In this document: one piece after another, positions 45,854-53,869 of the stretch | Numbering within the stretch: the stretch's first letter is position 1 | Layout: each line of letters begins with the position of its first letter | Assembly (NCBI RefSeq): GCF_003201595.1 | Contig: NZ_QJJS01000004.1 | Location: 209,862 to 273,861 of the forward strand | Direction: 5' to 3' | Source: Sphaerotilus hippei | Lineage (GTDB): Bacteria > Pseudomonadota > Gammaproteobacteria > Burkholderiales > Burkholderiaceae_C | DNA: 64,000 nt | Position numbers and translations under genes: made by a program | The notes under the pieces: generated by a model | The model's input: only the letters and a program-made list of their open reading frames with translations | The model's database searches: none | What the model was told of the DNA's origin: nothing

Positions 45854-45992
45854 GCACCGGATCCGGTGCCATCGTGGTCGATGCCGATCACGGCCGGTGA
45901 TCGCGCCCGTCATTGCGTGATCACCCGGGTGCGCCGGGGGCGCAATAGACTGGGCACCCTTCACATTCCGGGGCGGCGACGCCCTCACCTCC

Positions 45993-46703
45993 ATGCACAC
46001 CGAATGGATCAGCGTGCCCACCTCCGGCGGCACCATGGATGCCTTTTTCGTCCGCCCTCCCGCCGGCCACGGCCCGGGCCTGCTGCTGCTGCAGGAGATC
46101 TTCGGCGTGAATGCCCACGTGCGGGCGGTGGCCGAGCAGTGCGCGCTGGCCGGCTTCAGCGTGCTCGTGCCGGACCTGTTCTGGCGCGAGGCACCTCGCA
46201 TCGAGCTGGACTACGTGGGCGAGGACCGCGACCGGGCCCTGGCGCTGATGCGCACCCTGACCCGCGAGCAGGCGGTGGCCGACATGCAGGCCAGCCTCGC
46301 GGCCCTGAGGGCGCGCCCTGAATGCAGCGGCCGCGTCGGCGCGGTCGGCTACTGCATGGGCGGGCGGCTGGCCTTCCTGGCGGCGGCGCTGTGCGGGGTG
46401 GATGCGGCGGTCTGCTACTACGGCGGCGGCATCGCCGCGCAGCCGGATCTGGCCGCGCTGGCCGAGCGCATCACCGTGCCGGTGCAGTTCCACCACGCCG
46501 GCCACGACCCGAGCATCCCGCCCGAGGCGGTGGCCGCGGTGCGCACGGCGATGGCCACCGCGCCCGCCGCTGCGCAGGCCGAGTTCCACGACTACCCGCA
46601 GGCGCAGCACGGCTTCAACTGCTGGGCCCGCGCCGCGCACGACCCGGCCAGCGCGGTGCTGGCGCAGGGGCGCAGCCTGGTGTTCCTGTCTCAGCTGTTC
46701 TGA
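45993..46703 (+). CDS. dienelactone hydrolase family protein
   Basis: 236-residue alpha/beta hydrolase of the carboxymethylenebutenolidase type with the full triad: Cys121 in GYCMGGRL, Asp172 in HAGHDPSIP, His206 in QAQHGFNCW; Glu35 (LQEIFGVN) keeps the family's activating role. Divergent from the catechol dioxygenase and sharing its control region. In ortho pathways it opens dienelactone; with a meta operon the substrate is unclear. Confidence 0.92.
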   Translation: MHTEWISVPTSGGTMDAFFVRPPAGHGPGLLLLQEIFGVNAHVRAVAEQCALAGFSVLVPDLFWREAPRIELDYVGEDRDRALALMRTLTREQAVADMQASLAALRARPECSGRVGAVGYCMGGRLAFLAAALCGVDAAVCYYGGGIAAQPDLAALAERITVPVQFHHAGHDPSIPPEAVAAVRTAMATAPAAAQAEFHDYPQAQHGFNCWARAAHDPASAVLAQGRSLVFLSQLF

Positions 46704-47779
46704 GCGCAGGGTGGCGACAGGGCGGTGGGTGCAGCGCTGCCCGCGCGCTCGGCGGCCGGGCCGCGTGCGGCGCTGGCCGACGGCGCCGAGACCACCAGCA
46801 CCCGCTGCGTCGGGAACAGCGAGCTGCCGATCCAGCCCTGCACCACGCCCCACAGGCCCTGGCGGAAGAACAGCGTCACGGCGATGGCCAGCAGCCCCAG
46901 GCCCATCTGATACCAGGTGCCGTAGTCGGCGAGGAACTTGTTCATCAGCCAGAACAGCACGGCGCCGACCATCGGCCCCTCGATGCGGCCGATGCCGCCG
47001 ATGACGACGATGAAGATCGCGAAGGCGGTCCAGTTCACGCCGAAGGCCGCGTCCGGGCTGATGCGCAGGTTGCCGACGAAGTAGAGCGCACCCGCCAGGC
47101 CGCAGCCGGCGGCCGCGACCATGTAGACCCTCAGCTTCATGCGGCCGACGGCGATGCCCTGGCTCTCGGCGGCGACCGGGTTGTCGCGGATCGCCTGCAG
47201 CGCCAGGCCCTGCTTGCTGCGCAGGAAGAGGTAGATGCCGACGATGCACGCCACCACGCAGGCCACCGCGATCCAGTAGGTGGTCTGCTGGCGCACCAGC
47301 CGCGACAGGCCGCGCAGCGCGGTCAGGCTCGTGCCCGAGCCGCCGCCGACCGCCGCGATGTTGGCCACCGTCAGCCGCAGGACCTCGGCGATCACCCAGG
47401 TGCCGATGGCGAAGTAGCCGCCCTGCAGCCGGAAGGCGATCCACGACAGCGGCACGGCCATCACGCCGGCGCCCAGTGCCGCCAGCGGGATCGCGACGAA
47501 GGGGTTGATGCCGCCCAGATCGCTCAGCGCGAGCATCAGGTAGCCGCCCAGCCCGAAGAAGGCCTGCTGGCCGACCGAGACCATGCCGCCGTAGCCGGCC
47601 AGCAGGTTCCACATCATCGCGAAGATGAAGTAGCAGGAGAACTCGACCATCTCCCGCATCCATGAGGCCTCGCCCCAGAATGGCAGCGTCGTGGCCATCA
47701 CCAGCCAGGCCGCACCCAGCACCAGCGTGATCCGGCTGGCCGGGCTGCTGCGCTGCACGTTGAAATCCGTCGTCGTCAT
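46691..47779 (-). CDS. branched-chain-type ABC transporter permease (LivM family)
   Basis: 362-residue inner-membrane permease with LivM landmarks: FAMMWNLLAGYGGMVSVGQQAFFGLGGY, LRSKQGLALQAIRDNPVAAESQGI and IVVIGGIGRIEGPMVGAVLF. The second ATG was taken because ATGGAGAC, the first ATG itself, is its ribosome site. The C-terminal 40 residues are low-complexity Ala/Pro/Ser. Last gene of the ABC operon; overlaps the convergent hydrolase by 13 bp. Confidence 0.92.
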   Translation of the reverse strand: MTTTDFNVQRSSPASRITLVLGAAWLVMATTLPFWGEASWMREMVEFSCYFIFAMMWNLLAGYGGMVSVGQQAFFGLGGYLMLALSDLGGINPFVAIPLAALGAGVMAVPLSWIAFRLQGGYFAIGTWVIAEVLRLTVANIAAVGGGSGTSLTALRGLSRLVRQQTTYWIAVACVVACIVGIYLFLRSKQGLALQAIRDNPVAAESQGIAVGRMKLRVYMVAAAGCGLAGALYFVGNLRISPDAAFGVNWTAFAIFIVVIGGIGRIEGPMVGAVLFWLMNKFLADYGTWYQMGLGLLAIAVTLFFRQGLWGVVQGWIGSSLFPTQRVLVVSAPSASAARGPAAERAGSAAPTALSPPCAQNS

Positions 47780-47804
47780 CTTGTGTGTCTCCATCCGCCA
47801 GTCG

Positions 47805-48662
47805 TCATCCGCCGCGGGTTTTCGGGAACAGGCCCTGCGGTCGCACCACCAGCACCGCCAGGAAGACCAGGTGTCCGAACCACAGCCCCCAGCCGGGGTC
47901 GACCTGGAAGCCGACCTGCTGAGCGACCCCGAGCACCAGCGCGCCGGTCAGCGTGCCCCAGAACGAGCCCAATCCGCCGATGATCACCGCCTCGAAGGCG
48001 AAGAGCAGCAGCGTCGGGCCGTCGGTCGGTGCCACCGTGGTGCGCATCGACTGCAGCAGCCCGGCCAGCACGATCAGGGCAAAGGCCAGGCCGGTGGCCA
48101 TCGCGCAGACGCGCCGTGCGTCCAGCCCCATCAGCTCGGCGATGTCACGGTCGTCGGAGACGGCACGGAAAGCCCGGCCGATCGGCGTGTGGCTGAACAA
48201 CGCCTGCAGCCCGGCGGTGCACAGCAGCGCCACACCCAGGATCAGCAGCGGCAGCACGCCGATGCTGATGTCGCCCAGCGCGAGACTGCTCGTGCCCAGC
48301 CCCTCGACGGTCAGCGAGCGAGGGTCGGCCGAGAAGAGCTCCTGCAGTCCGTTCTGGACCACCACCGACAGGCCGAAGGTCACCACCAGCGAGGGCAGCG
48401 GGTCACGGCCGAGCGTGCGGTTGAGCACGCCGGCCTGCAGCGCCCAGCCGGCACCGAAGCCCAGCGGCAGCAGCAGGAGCAGCACCCACAGCGGGTGACC
48501 ACCCAGCAGCGGCGCCAGCGCGATGCCGCCGAAGGCGGCCAGCACGATGAAGTCGCCCTGCGCGATGTTGGTCAGGCGCATCACGCCGAACATCACCGAC
48601 AGGCCCTGGGCGAACAGGGCGTAGAGGCCGCCGAGCAGCAGTCCCTGGATCAGCGTTTCCAT
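47805..48662 (-). CDS. branched-chain-type ABC transporter permease (LivH family)
   Basis: 285 residues: LLLGGLYALFAQGLSVMFGVMRLTNIAQGDFIVLAAFGG, PIGRAFRAVSDDRDIAELMGLD and EAVIIGGLGSFWGTLTGALVLG, all typical LivH elements. Partner of the LivM-type permease; the operon also encodes two ATPases and a Tat-exported receptor. Confidence 0.93.
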   Translation of the reverse strand: METLIQGLLLGGLYALFAQGLSVMFGVMRLTNIAQGDFIVLAAFGGIALAPLLGGHPLWVLLLLLPLGFGAGWALQAGVLNRTLGRDPLPSLVVTFGLSVVVQNGLQELFSADPRSLTVEGLGTSSLALGDISIGVLPLLILGVALLCTAGLQALFSHTPIGRAFRAVSDDRDIAELMGLDARRVCAMATGLAFALIVLAGLLQSMRTTVAPTDGPTLLLFAFEAVIIGGLGSFWGTLTGALVLGVAQQVGFQVDPGWGLWFGHLVFLAVLVVRPQGLFPKTRGG

Positions 48663-48692
48663 GAGAGGGGGTCCTGAAAGAATGGGGCCGGT

Positions 48693-49418
48693 TCAGAGGC
48701 CGAAGTAGGCTTGGCTGATCTGCTCGCGGCTCAGCGCGCTGCTGTCGCCCTCGAGCGAGACGCGGCCTTCCTGGAAGCAGTAGACGCGGCGCGAGACCTG
48801 CTGCGCCAGCGTCACGTCCTGCTCGACGATGACCACGCTCATGCCGTCGGCGGTGATCGTGGGCATCGCCTCGTAGATCTCGCGGATGACGATCGGTGCC
48901 AGGCCCAGCGAGAGCTCGTCGCACAGCAGGATGTCGGGGTTGCTCATCAGGGCGCGGCCGATGGCCACCATCTGCTGCTGTCCGCCCGACAGTGCGCCGG
49001 ACGGATGGCGGCGCTTCTCCTTCAGGATCGGGAACATCGTGTAGAGCCGCTCCAGCGTCCACCGGCCCGGCCGGCGCGCGAAGGCGCCCATGCGCAGGTT
49101 CTCCTCGACGCTGAGGCTGGGGAAGAGCCGCCGCCCCTCCGGCACCATCGCCAGGCCGCGGCGCACGATCTCGCCGGGTGCCCGCCCGCCGATGGCCTCG
49201 CCACGCAGCCGCACCGCCCCCGGATCGACCTGGACCAGGCCCGTCAGCGATTTCAGGAAGGTGCTCTTGCCCGCGCCGTTGGCGCCGATGATCGCCACCA
49301 CCTCGCCGGCGTCGAGCCGGAAATCGATGCCGAACAGCGCCTGCGCGTCGCCGTAGCGCGCCTGCAGGCCACGGGTCTGCAGCAGCGGCGTCGCCGCTGC
49401 CCTCGTCGTCGTGTCCAT
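48693..49418 (-). CDS. ABC transporter ATP-binding protein (LivF family)
   Basis: 241 residues with Walker A GANGAGKST, Q-loop before LVQVDPG, signature LSGGQQQMVAIGRAL and Walker B ILLCDE. The residue after DE is Leu where most LivF proteins have Pro. Starts 1 bp after the LivG-type gene's stop. Confidence 0.94.
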   Translation of the reverse strand: MDTTTRAAATPLLQTRGLQARYGDAQALFGIDFRLDAGEVVAIIGANGAGKSTFLKSLTGLVQVDPGAVRLRGEAIGGRAPGEIVRRGLAMVPEGRRLFPSLSVEENLRMGAFARRPGRWTLERLYTMFPILKEKRRHPSGALSGGQQQMVAIGRALMSNPDILLCDELSLGLAPIVIREIYEAMPTITADGMSVVIVEQDVTLAQQVSRRVYCFQEGRVSLEGDSSALSREQISQAYFGL

Positions 49419-49419
49419 C

Positions 49420-50154
49420 TCAGGCCTCCATGCCCATGTAGACCCGGCGCACCTCGGGGTCGTTCATCACCGCCTGCGGCTCGCCTTCGGCCAGCTTCGC
49501 GCCGAAGTTGATGACGAAGAGCCGGTCGGCGATCGACAGCAGCGCGTGCACCACATGCTCGATCCAGACCATGGTCACGCCCGCGGCCTTGATGCGGCGC
49601 AGTTCGTCGACCAGCTCGCGCGCCTCGTGCTCGGTCAGGCCGCCGGCGATCTCGTCGAGCAGCAGCAGGTCGGGCCGGGTCGCCAGCGCACGCGCCAGCT
49701 CCAGTCGCTTGCGGTCGAGCAGCGACAGGCTGCCGGCGGCCTGGTTGGCCCTGGCCTTCAGGCCGGTCTGATCGAGGATCTCGACCGCGGTCTGCCAGGC
49801 CCGCTGCTCGGACTGGCCGCCGCCGAAGCAGGCGGCGGTGACCAGGTTCTCGAAGACCGTCATGTGGCCGAAGGGCTGCGGCACCTGGTAGCTGCGGCCG
49901 ATGCCGCGGCGGCAGCGCTGGTGCGGGGCCAGCGCGGTGACATCCCGGCCGTCGTACTCGATGCGGCCGCTGTCGGCCCGCACGTCGCCCGAGATCAGGT
50001 TGAACAGCGTGGTCTTGCCGGCGCCGTTGGGCCCGAGGATGCCGAGCGTCTCGCCACGCCTCACGTCCAGCGTGATGTCGCTGGTGACGACCAGCGCGCC
50101 GTAGCGTTTGCCGACCGCGTGCAGGCGCAGCAGGGGAGTGGGGGCGGCCACCAT
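49420..50154 (-). CDS. ABC transporter ATP-binding protein (LivG family)
   Basis: 244 residues: Walker A GPNGAGKTT, the Tyr-containing RSYQVPQPFGHMTVFENL Q-loop typical of LivG, Walker B LLLLDE and IEHVVHALLSIADRLFVI. The ABC signature is degenerate (LSLLDRKRLELARAL in place of LxxGxxR). Its ATG shares one base with the receptor gene's stop (TGATG), so the two are coupled. Confidence 0.94.
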   Translation of the reverse strand: MVAAPTPLLRLHAVGKRYGALVVTSDITLDVRRGETLGILGPNGAGKTTLFNLISGDVRADSGRIEYDGRDVTALAPHQRCRRGIGRSYQVPQPFGHMTVFENLVTAACFGGGQSEQRAWQTAVEILDQTGLKARANQAAGSLSLLDRKRLELARALATRPDLLLLDEIAGGLTEHEARELVDELRRIKAAGVTMVWIEHVVHALLSIADRLFVINFGAKLAEGEPQAVMNDPEVRRVYMGMEA

Positions 50155-51431
50155 CAGGCGTACCGGATCGGCTCGAGCGCGGCCTGCTTCGGGATGTTTG
50201 ACGCGAGCGTGTTGTCGACGATCATCAGCTCGAGCGCCTTCTTCGTGCTGCGCTTCCACTGCCCGACGACCAGCGGTGTCTTGCTGACATTGGGCACCGG
50301 GCCGGTGCGGAAGTTGACCGGCCCGACGGTGGTGGCGAGGTTCGTCTCCCGGATCGCGTCGCGGATGGCTTCGGGGCTGCGATCGGTCGAGCGCCTCAGC
50401 ACGTCGAGGGCGACCTCGAACAGCGCCTGCTTGAAGCCCAGCGTGACGATCCACGGTCGGCCCGTGGCGCCCTGGTAGGCATCGGCCAGCTCGCGCGAGC
50501 TCTGGCTGGTCATCGATGACTTGAAGGGATGGCCCGGGCTCCACATCAGCTCGACCGTCAGTCCCTCGGCACGATCGCCGAAGGCGGCCACCGCCGCGGG
50601 GAACTCGGTCGCCTTGGCCACCGTCACGATCTTCGGCCGGAAGCCCTGCTGACCGGTCTGGTTCCAGAAGTTGGCGAAGTCGGGCGGCGGCAGCACGCCG
50701 GTGACGATCTCGACCTGCTGTTTCTTGAACTCGGAAATGAAGGACGAAAAATCGTTGATCGGCGACTGGAAACGGCCGCGGTCCACCACCTTGAAGCCCC
50801 TGGTCGCCAGCGTGGAGGGGAATCCGATCCTGCCGTCACCCCAGGCGTTGCCGTCCTCGTCGTTGGGCCACAGCGCGCCGACGGCCTTGCTGGTCGGCAT
50901 CTGGCCCCACAGGCCGGCGAAGGCACCGATCACGTCCTCCAGGCCCCAGAAGAAGTGGTAGGTCCACTCGAAGCCCTTCTTCGGATCGCCCTTGCGGCCG
51001 AAGAAGTACGGCTGCCACGGCGCGTCGTTGGTGATGCAGGGCACGCCGTTGAGCTCGCACTGGTCGGCCACCGGGTTGCAGGTGCCGGGCGTGGCTGAAG
51101 CCAGCACCAGATCGACCTGGTCACGCAGGATGAGTTCGGCGGCGGCCGATCCGGCCTTGTTGGAACTGGATTGAGAATCCTTGTAGAAAATCTCCACGGC
51201 GTATTTCCGCCCACCGATGCTGATGCCGCCAGATACTGCCTTGCGGACCTGCTCCAGCGTGAATCGATCCGGTTCGGAAAATGCGGCCAGCGGCCCGGTC
51301 TGCGGGCTGACATAACCGATCCTGATGGTATTGGCGCTGCGGGCGCGGACCGGGCTTGAATTCAGCGCCGAGGCCAGCGTGCCGGCCGAAGCCACCTTCA
51401 GCAAGGTGCGCCGTGAAATTTCCTGATTCAT
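50154..51431 (-). CDS. ABC transporter substrate-binding protein (LivK-like, Tat-exported)
   Basis: 425-residue type I periplasmic receptor. Twin-arginine signal SRRTLLKVASAGTL ends near residue 35. The mature part has IRIGYVSPQTGPLAAFSE, DLVLASATPGTCNPVADQCEL and SSFISEFKKQQVEIV. CAGGAGAC precedes the chosen ATG. Length and Tat export resemble receptors for aromatic or other non-amino-acid ligands; shared control with catechol dioxygenase suggests an aromatic acid. Confidence 0.9.
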   Translation of the reverse strand: MNQEISRRTLLKVASAGTLASALNSSPVRARSANTIRIGYVSPQTGPLAAFSEPDRFTLEQVRKAVSGGISIGGRKYAVEIFYKDSQSSSNKAGSAAAELILRDQVDLVLASATPGTCNPVADQCELNGVPCITNDAPWQPYFFGRKGDPKKGFEWTYHFFWGLEDVIGAFAGLWGQMPTSKAVGALWPNDEDGNAWGDGRIGFPSTLATRGFKVVDRGRFQSPINDFSSFISEFKKQQVEIVTGVLPPPDFANFWNQTGQQGFRPKIVTVAKATEFPAAVAAFGDRAEGLTVELMWSPGHPFKSSMTSQSSRELADAYQGATGRPWIVTLGFKQALFEVALDVLRRSTDRSPEAIRDAIRETNLATTVGPVNFRTGPVPNVSKTPLVVGQWKRSTKKALELMIVDNTLASNIPKQAALEPIRYA

Positions 51432-51502
51432 CTGTCTGTCTCCTGTCATGATGGCCGGGGAACTCTTGTGGCGGGTTCACTTCCGACTGCGGCAGATCTT
51501 CC

Positions 51503-51561
51503 CATCGGGCATTTGCCGGTGTCCAATATCGATGGACTCTTCTGTCATACCTCGGGGGTAT
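51503..51561. promoter_or_regulatory. second composite LysR-type control element (ABC operon/LysR)
   Basis: CATCGGG-N11-GTCCAATATCG-N15-ATACC-TCGGG-GGTAT, the same parts and spacing as before the meta-cleavage operon. Here it sits between the ABC operon (minus) and the LysR gene (plus). Its ATAC-N7-GTAT box ends 2 bp before the LysR start codon and covers the ribosome-binding area, which would let the regulator repress itself. Confidence 0.8.
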
Positions 51562-51563
51562 TG

Positions 51564-52463
51564 TTGGAACTCAGACATCTGCGTTATTTCGAGGCGCTGG
51601 CCAGTACGCTCAATTTCACCCGGGCGGCGGAACAGCTGCACATCGCCCAGCCACCGCTGTCGCGCCAGATCCAGCAGCTCGAGGAAGAGCTCGGCGTCAT
51701 GCTGATCGACCGGTCGGTGCGGCCGCTGGCCCTGACCCGGGCCGGGGCGTTCTTCTACGAGCAGTCGACCCAGGTGCTGGGCCGCATCGAGGAGGTGATC
51801 CAGGCCACCCGGCGGCTGGGCGCGGGGCAGCGGCGCTGGCTCGGCATCGGGTTCGTGCCCTCGATGCTCTACGGCAGCCTGCCCAACACCATCCGCGGCT
51901 TCATGGACGAGCATCCGGACATCGATGTCGTGCTGTCCGAGCTGACCTCGGTGCAGCAGGCCCAGGCGCTGCAGGCCGGGCGCATCGACGTGGGGTTCGG
52001 GCGTGTCGCCATCGATGCGGAGGGGCTGCTCCACGCCCTGATCGAGGAGGAGCCGCTGATCGCCGTGCTGCCGGTCGACAGTGTGCTGGCGGACGCGCCG
52101 TCCGTGTCACTGCAGGCGCTGGCGCAGCAGCAGGTGATTCTCTATCCGTCCCAGCCCCGGCCCAGCTTCGCCGATCAGGTCGCGGCGCAGTTCCGCGTCC
52201 GGGGGTGTCCGATCGTGCGGACCTTCGAGACCAACGGCCTGCAGACCGCCATCGGCCTGGTGGCCGCAGGCATCGGGGTTTCGCTGGTGCCGCGCTCGGT
52301 GCAGCGGCTGCGGCGCGACGATGTCACCTACCGGCCGATCAGCGACCTGGGCGTCAGCTCGCCCATCCTGATGAGCACCCGCGCCTCGGACATCTCGCCG
52401 GACCTGAAGACGTTGTGCCAGACGGTGAGGGACAGCTTCTCGGGCGCAGCACGGGCGGTCTGA
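51564..52463 (+). CDS. LysR-family regulator, CatR/BenM-like
   Basis: 299 residues from a TTG start that gives the canonical M-ELRHLRYFEALASTLNFTRAAEQL opening; helix-turn-helix IAQPPLSRQIQQLEEELG is the CatM/BenM form. A longer in-frame reading from 51468 would add 32 unmatched residues and cover the operator, so it is rejected. GGGGG lies 5 bp upstream as a weak ribosome site. Likely controls the ABC operon, itself and the meta-cleavage operon through the shared ATAC-N7-GTAT boxes. Confidence 0.9.
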   Translation: MELRHLRYFEALASTLNFTRAAEQLHIAQPPLSRQIQQLEEELGVMLIDRSVRPLALTRAGAFFYEQSTQVLGRIEEVIQATRRLGAGQRRWLGIGFVPSMLYGSLPNTIRGFMDEHPDIDVVLSELTSVQQAQALQAGRIDVGFGRVAIDAEGLLHALIEEEPLIAVLPVDSVLADAPSVSLQALAQQQVILYPSQPRPSFADQVAAQFRVRGCPIVRTFETNGLQTAIGLVAAGIGVSLVPRSVQRLRRDDVTYRPISDLGVSSPILMSTRASDISPDLKTLCQTVRDSFSGAARAV

Positions 52464-52504
52464 GGCCGCCGATCCCACCCGGGTCACCCCGTCCGCCCCG
52501 CGCT

Positions 52505-53278
52505 TCAGTCCTCCAGATGCGCGTGGTGCGCCGCGGCGCCGCGCTTCCAGTAGGCCGCGGCGCGGATCGCGTGACGGTTCACGCCCTGCTCTTCCACCAG
52601 CACGTGCCGCAGCGCCGCCATGGTCCGTGCCTCGCCGGCGCACCAGACATGACCCTCGCCGGCGGGCAGCGTCAGCTGGCGGGCGGCGGCCAGCGTGGCG
52701 GCCTCGCCGTCCACCCATTGCAGCTGCACCCGGGCCGCGCTGGCGAGCTCGCGGCGATCGCCCTCGGGCACGTCGGCGATGACCAGCACCCGGGCGGTGG
52801 CGGGCAGCTCCTCGAGTCGCCGGGCGATCGCGGGCAAGGCCGACAGGTCGCCCACCAGCAGGTGCCAGTCGAAGTCGGTGGGGATGATGAAGGAGCCGCG
52901 CGGGCCGCCGATCATCAGCGTCTGGCCCGGGGCGGCCTGCGCGGCCCAGGCGGCGGCCGGGCCGTGGCCGTGCAGCGCGAACTCGATGTCCAGTTCACCG
53001 GCGACGGGGTCGAAGCGGCGTGGCGTGTAGTCGCGCCGCACCGGCTCGACCCCTTCGGGCGCCGGCCACATCAGCTTGACGTGGTCGTCGAAGGACGCGC
53101 TGACGAAGTCGCCCAGCTCGTCGCCGGCAAAGGTGATGCGGCGCACCTGCGGGCTGAGGTCGGCGACACGACGGACCACCAGGTGGCGGCGCTTGAGTTC
53201 GTGGCGCACCCGCTCCACGCGGCGCAGGCTGGCGGGGGGGCTTGCAGGCAGGGGCTCGGGCTCGGTGCGGGTGTTCAT
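52505..53278 (-). CDS. siderophore-interacting protein (FAD-dependent ferric reductase family)
   Basis: 257-residue flavoprotein of the SIP/ViuB family. FAD-binding RDYTPRRFD (RxYTxR) and GHGPAAAWAAQAAPGQTL occupy the N-terminal barrel; the C-terminal NAD(P)H half has LLVGDLSALPAIARRLEEL and VWCAGEARTMAALRHVL. Such proteins reduce ferric siderophores in the cytosol. Divergent from the MarR gene, whose twin operators lie between the starts. Confidence 0.9.
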   Translation of the reverse strand: MNTRTEPEPLPASPPASLRRVERVRHELKRRHLVVRRVADLSPQVRRITFAGDELGDFVSASFDDHVKLMWPAPEGVEPVRRDYTPRRFDPVAGELDIEFALHGHGPAAAWAAQAAPGQTLMIGGPRGSFIIPTDFDWHLLVGDLSALPAIARRLEELPATARVLVIADVPEGDRRELASAARVQLQWVDGEAATLAAARQLTLPAGEGHVWCAGEARTMAALRHVLVEEQGVNRHAIRAAAYWKRGAAAHHAHLED

Positions 53279-53303
53279 GGTCTTGTGTCGCTTCGTTGAT
53301 TGA

Positions 53304-53316
53304 TTGACAATGTCAC
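53304..53316. promoter_or_regulatory. MarR operator copy 1: TTGACA-A-TGTCAC
   Basis: Near-perfect 13-bp palindrome (one mismatch at the end) 26 bp from the flavoprotein start. A second, perfect copy follows 31 bp downstream, centre to centre. Confidence 0.7.
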
Positions 53317-53321
53317 CAATC

Positions 53322-53804
53322 ATGCGACACACAATTGACAATGTCAACAAAAAGGGCGGATGCGGCAGCGACGACGATCCGGATGCCGTGCTCGACCTGG
53401 TCCACACCCTGATGCACCAGGTGCGCGCCCAGCAGTACCAGGCGCTGCAAGGCGGTGACGCCCCCCTGACCCACATGGAGGCCAAGGTGCTGGGCTTCTT
53501 CGGCCGTCACCCGGGGGGCACGCAGAGCGATCTGGCGCTGCACAGCGGACGGGACAAGGCCCAGCTGGCCCGCCTGGTCAAGGGGCTGCGCGAACGGGGC
53601 CTGCTCGACGGCGAGGCCGATCCCGCCGACAAGCGCAACCTGCGCCTGCGCGTGAGCGAGGCGGGCCAGGCCCTGCTGCAGGCGCTCAACGCCGCCAGCC
53701 ACGAGGTCAGCCAGCGGGCCATGGCCGGCTTCAGCGCGGCCGAGCTGGCGCAGCTTCAGGCCCTGCTGCGGCGGGTGCGGGCCAACCTCGACGGCGCCGC
53801 CTGA
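53322..53804 (+). CDS. MarR-family regulator
   Basis: About 160 residues, with the MarR winged helix: LTHMEAKVLGFFGRHPGGTQSDLALHSGRDKAQLARLVKGL in outline, and the wing ADPADKRNLRLRVSEAG. The start is uncertain: the ATG used here has no ribosome site and places the second operator inside the coding region; a GTG near codon 22 (VLDLVHTL) would put both operators upstream. The flavoprotein gene is the obvious target. Confidence 0.88.
   Translation: MRHTIDNVNKKGGCGSDDDPDAVLDLVHTLMHQVRAQQYQALQGGDAPLTHMEAKVLGFFGRHPGGTQSDLALHSGRDKAQLARLVKGLRERGLLDGEADPADKRNLRLRVSEAGQALLQALNAASHEVSQRAMAGFSAAELAQLQALLRRVRANLDGAA
53335..53347. promoter_or_regulatory. MarR operator copy 2: TTGACA-A-TGTCAA
   Basis: Perfect inverted repeat around a central A. 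It overlaps the first codons of the MarR frame as called, which argues either for a later translation start or for a roadblock type of autoregulation. Confidence 0.7.
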
Positions 53805-53869
53805 GCCCCGCTGCCCGCGCCCCTCAGCGCTGGCGGGCCGGATACGGCCGGTGCAGCCGTCTTTCCGGA

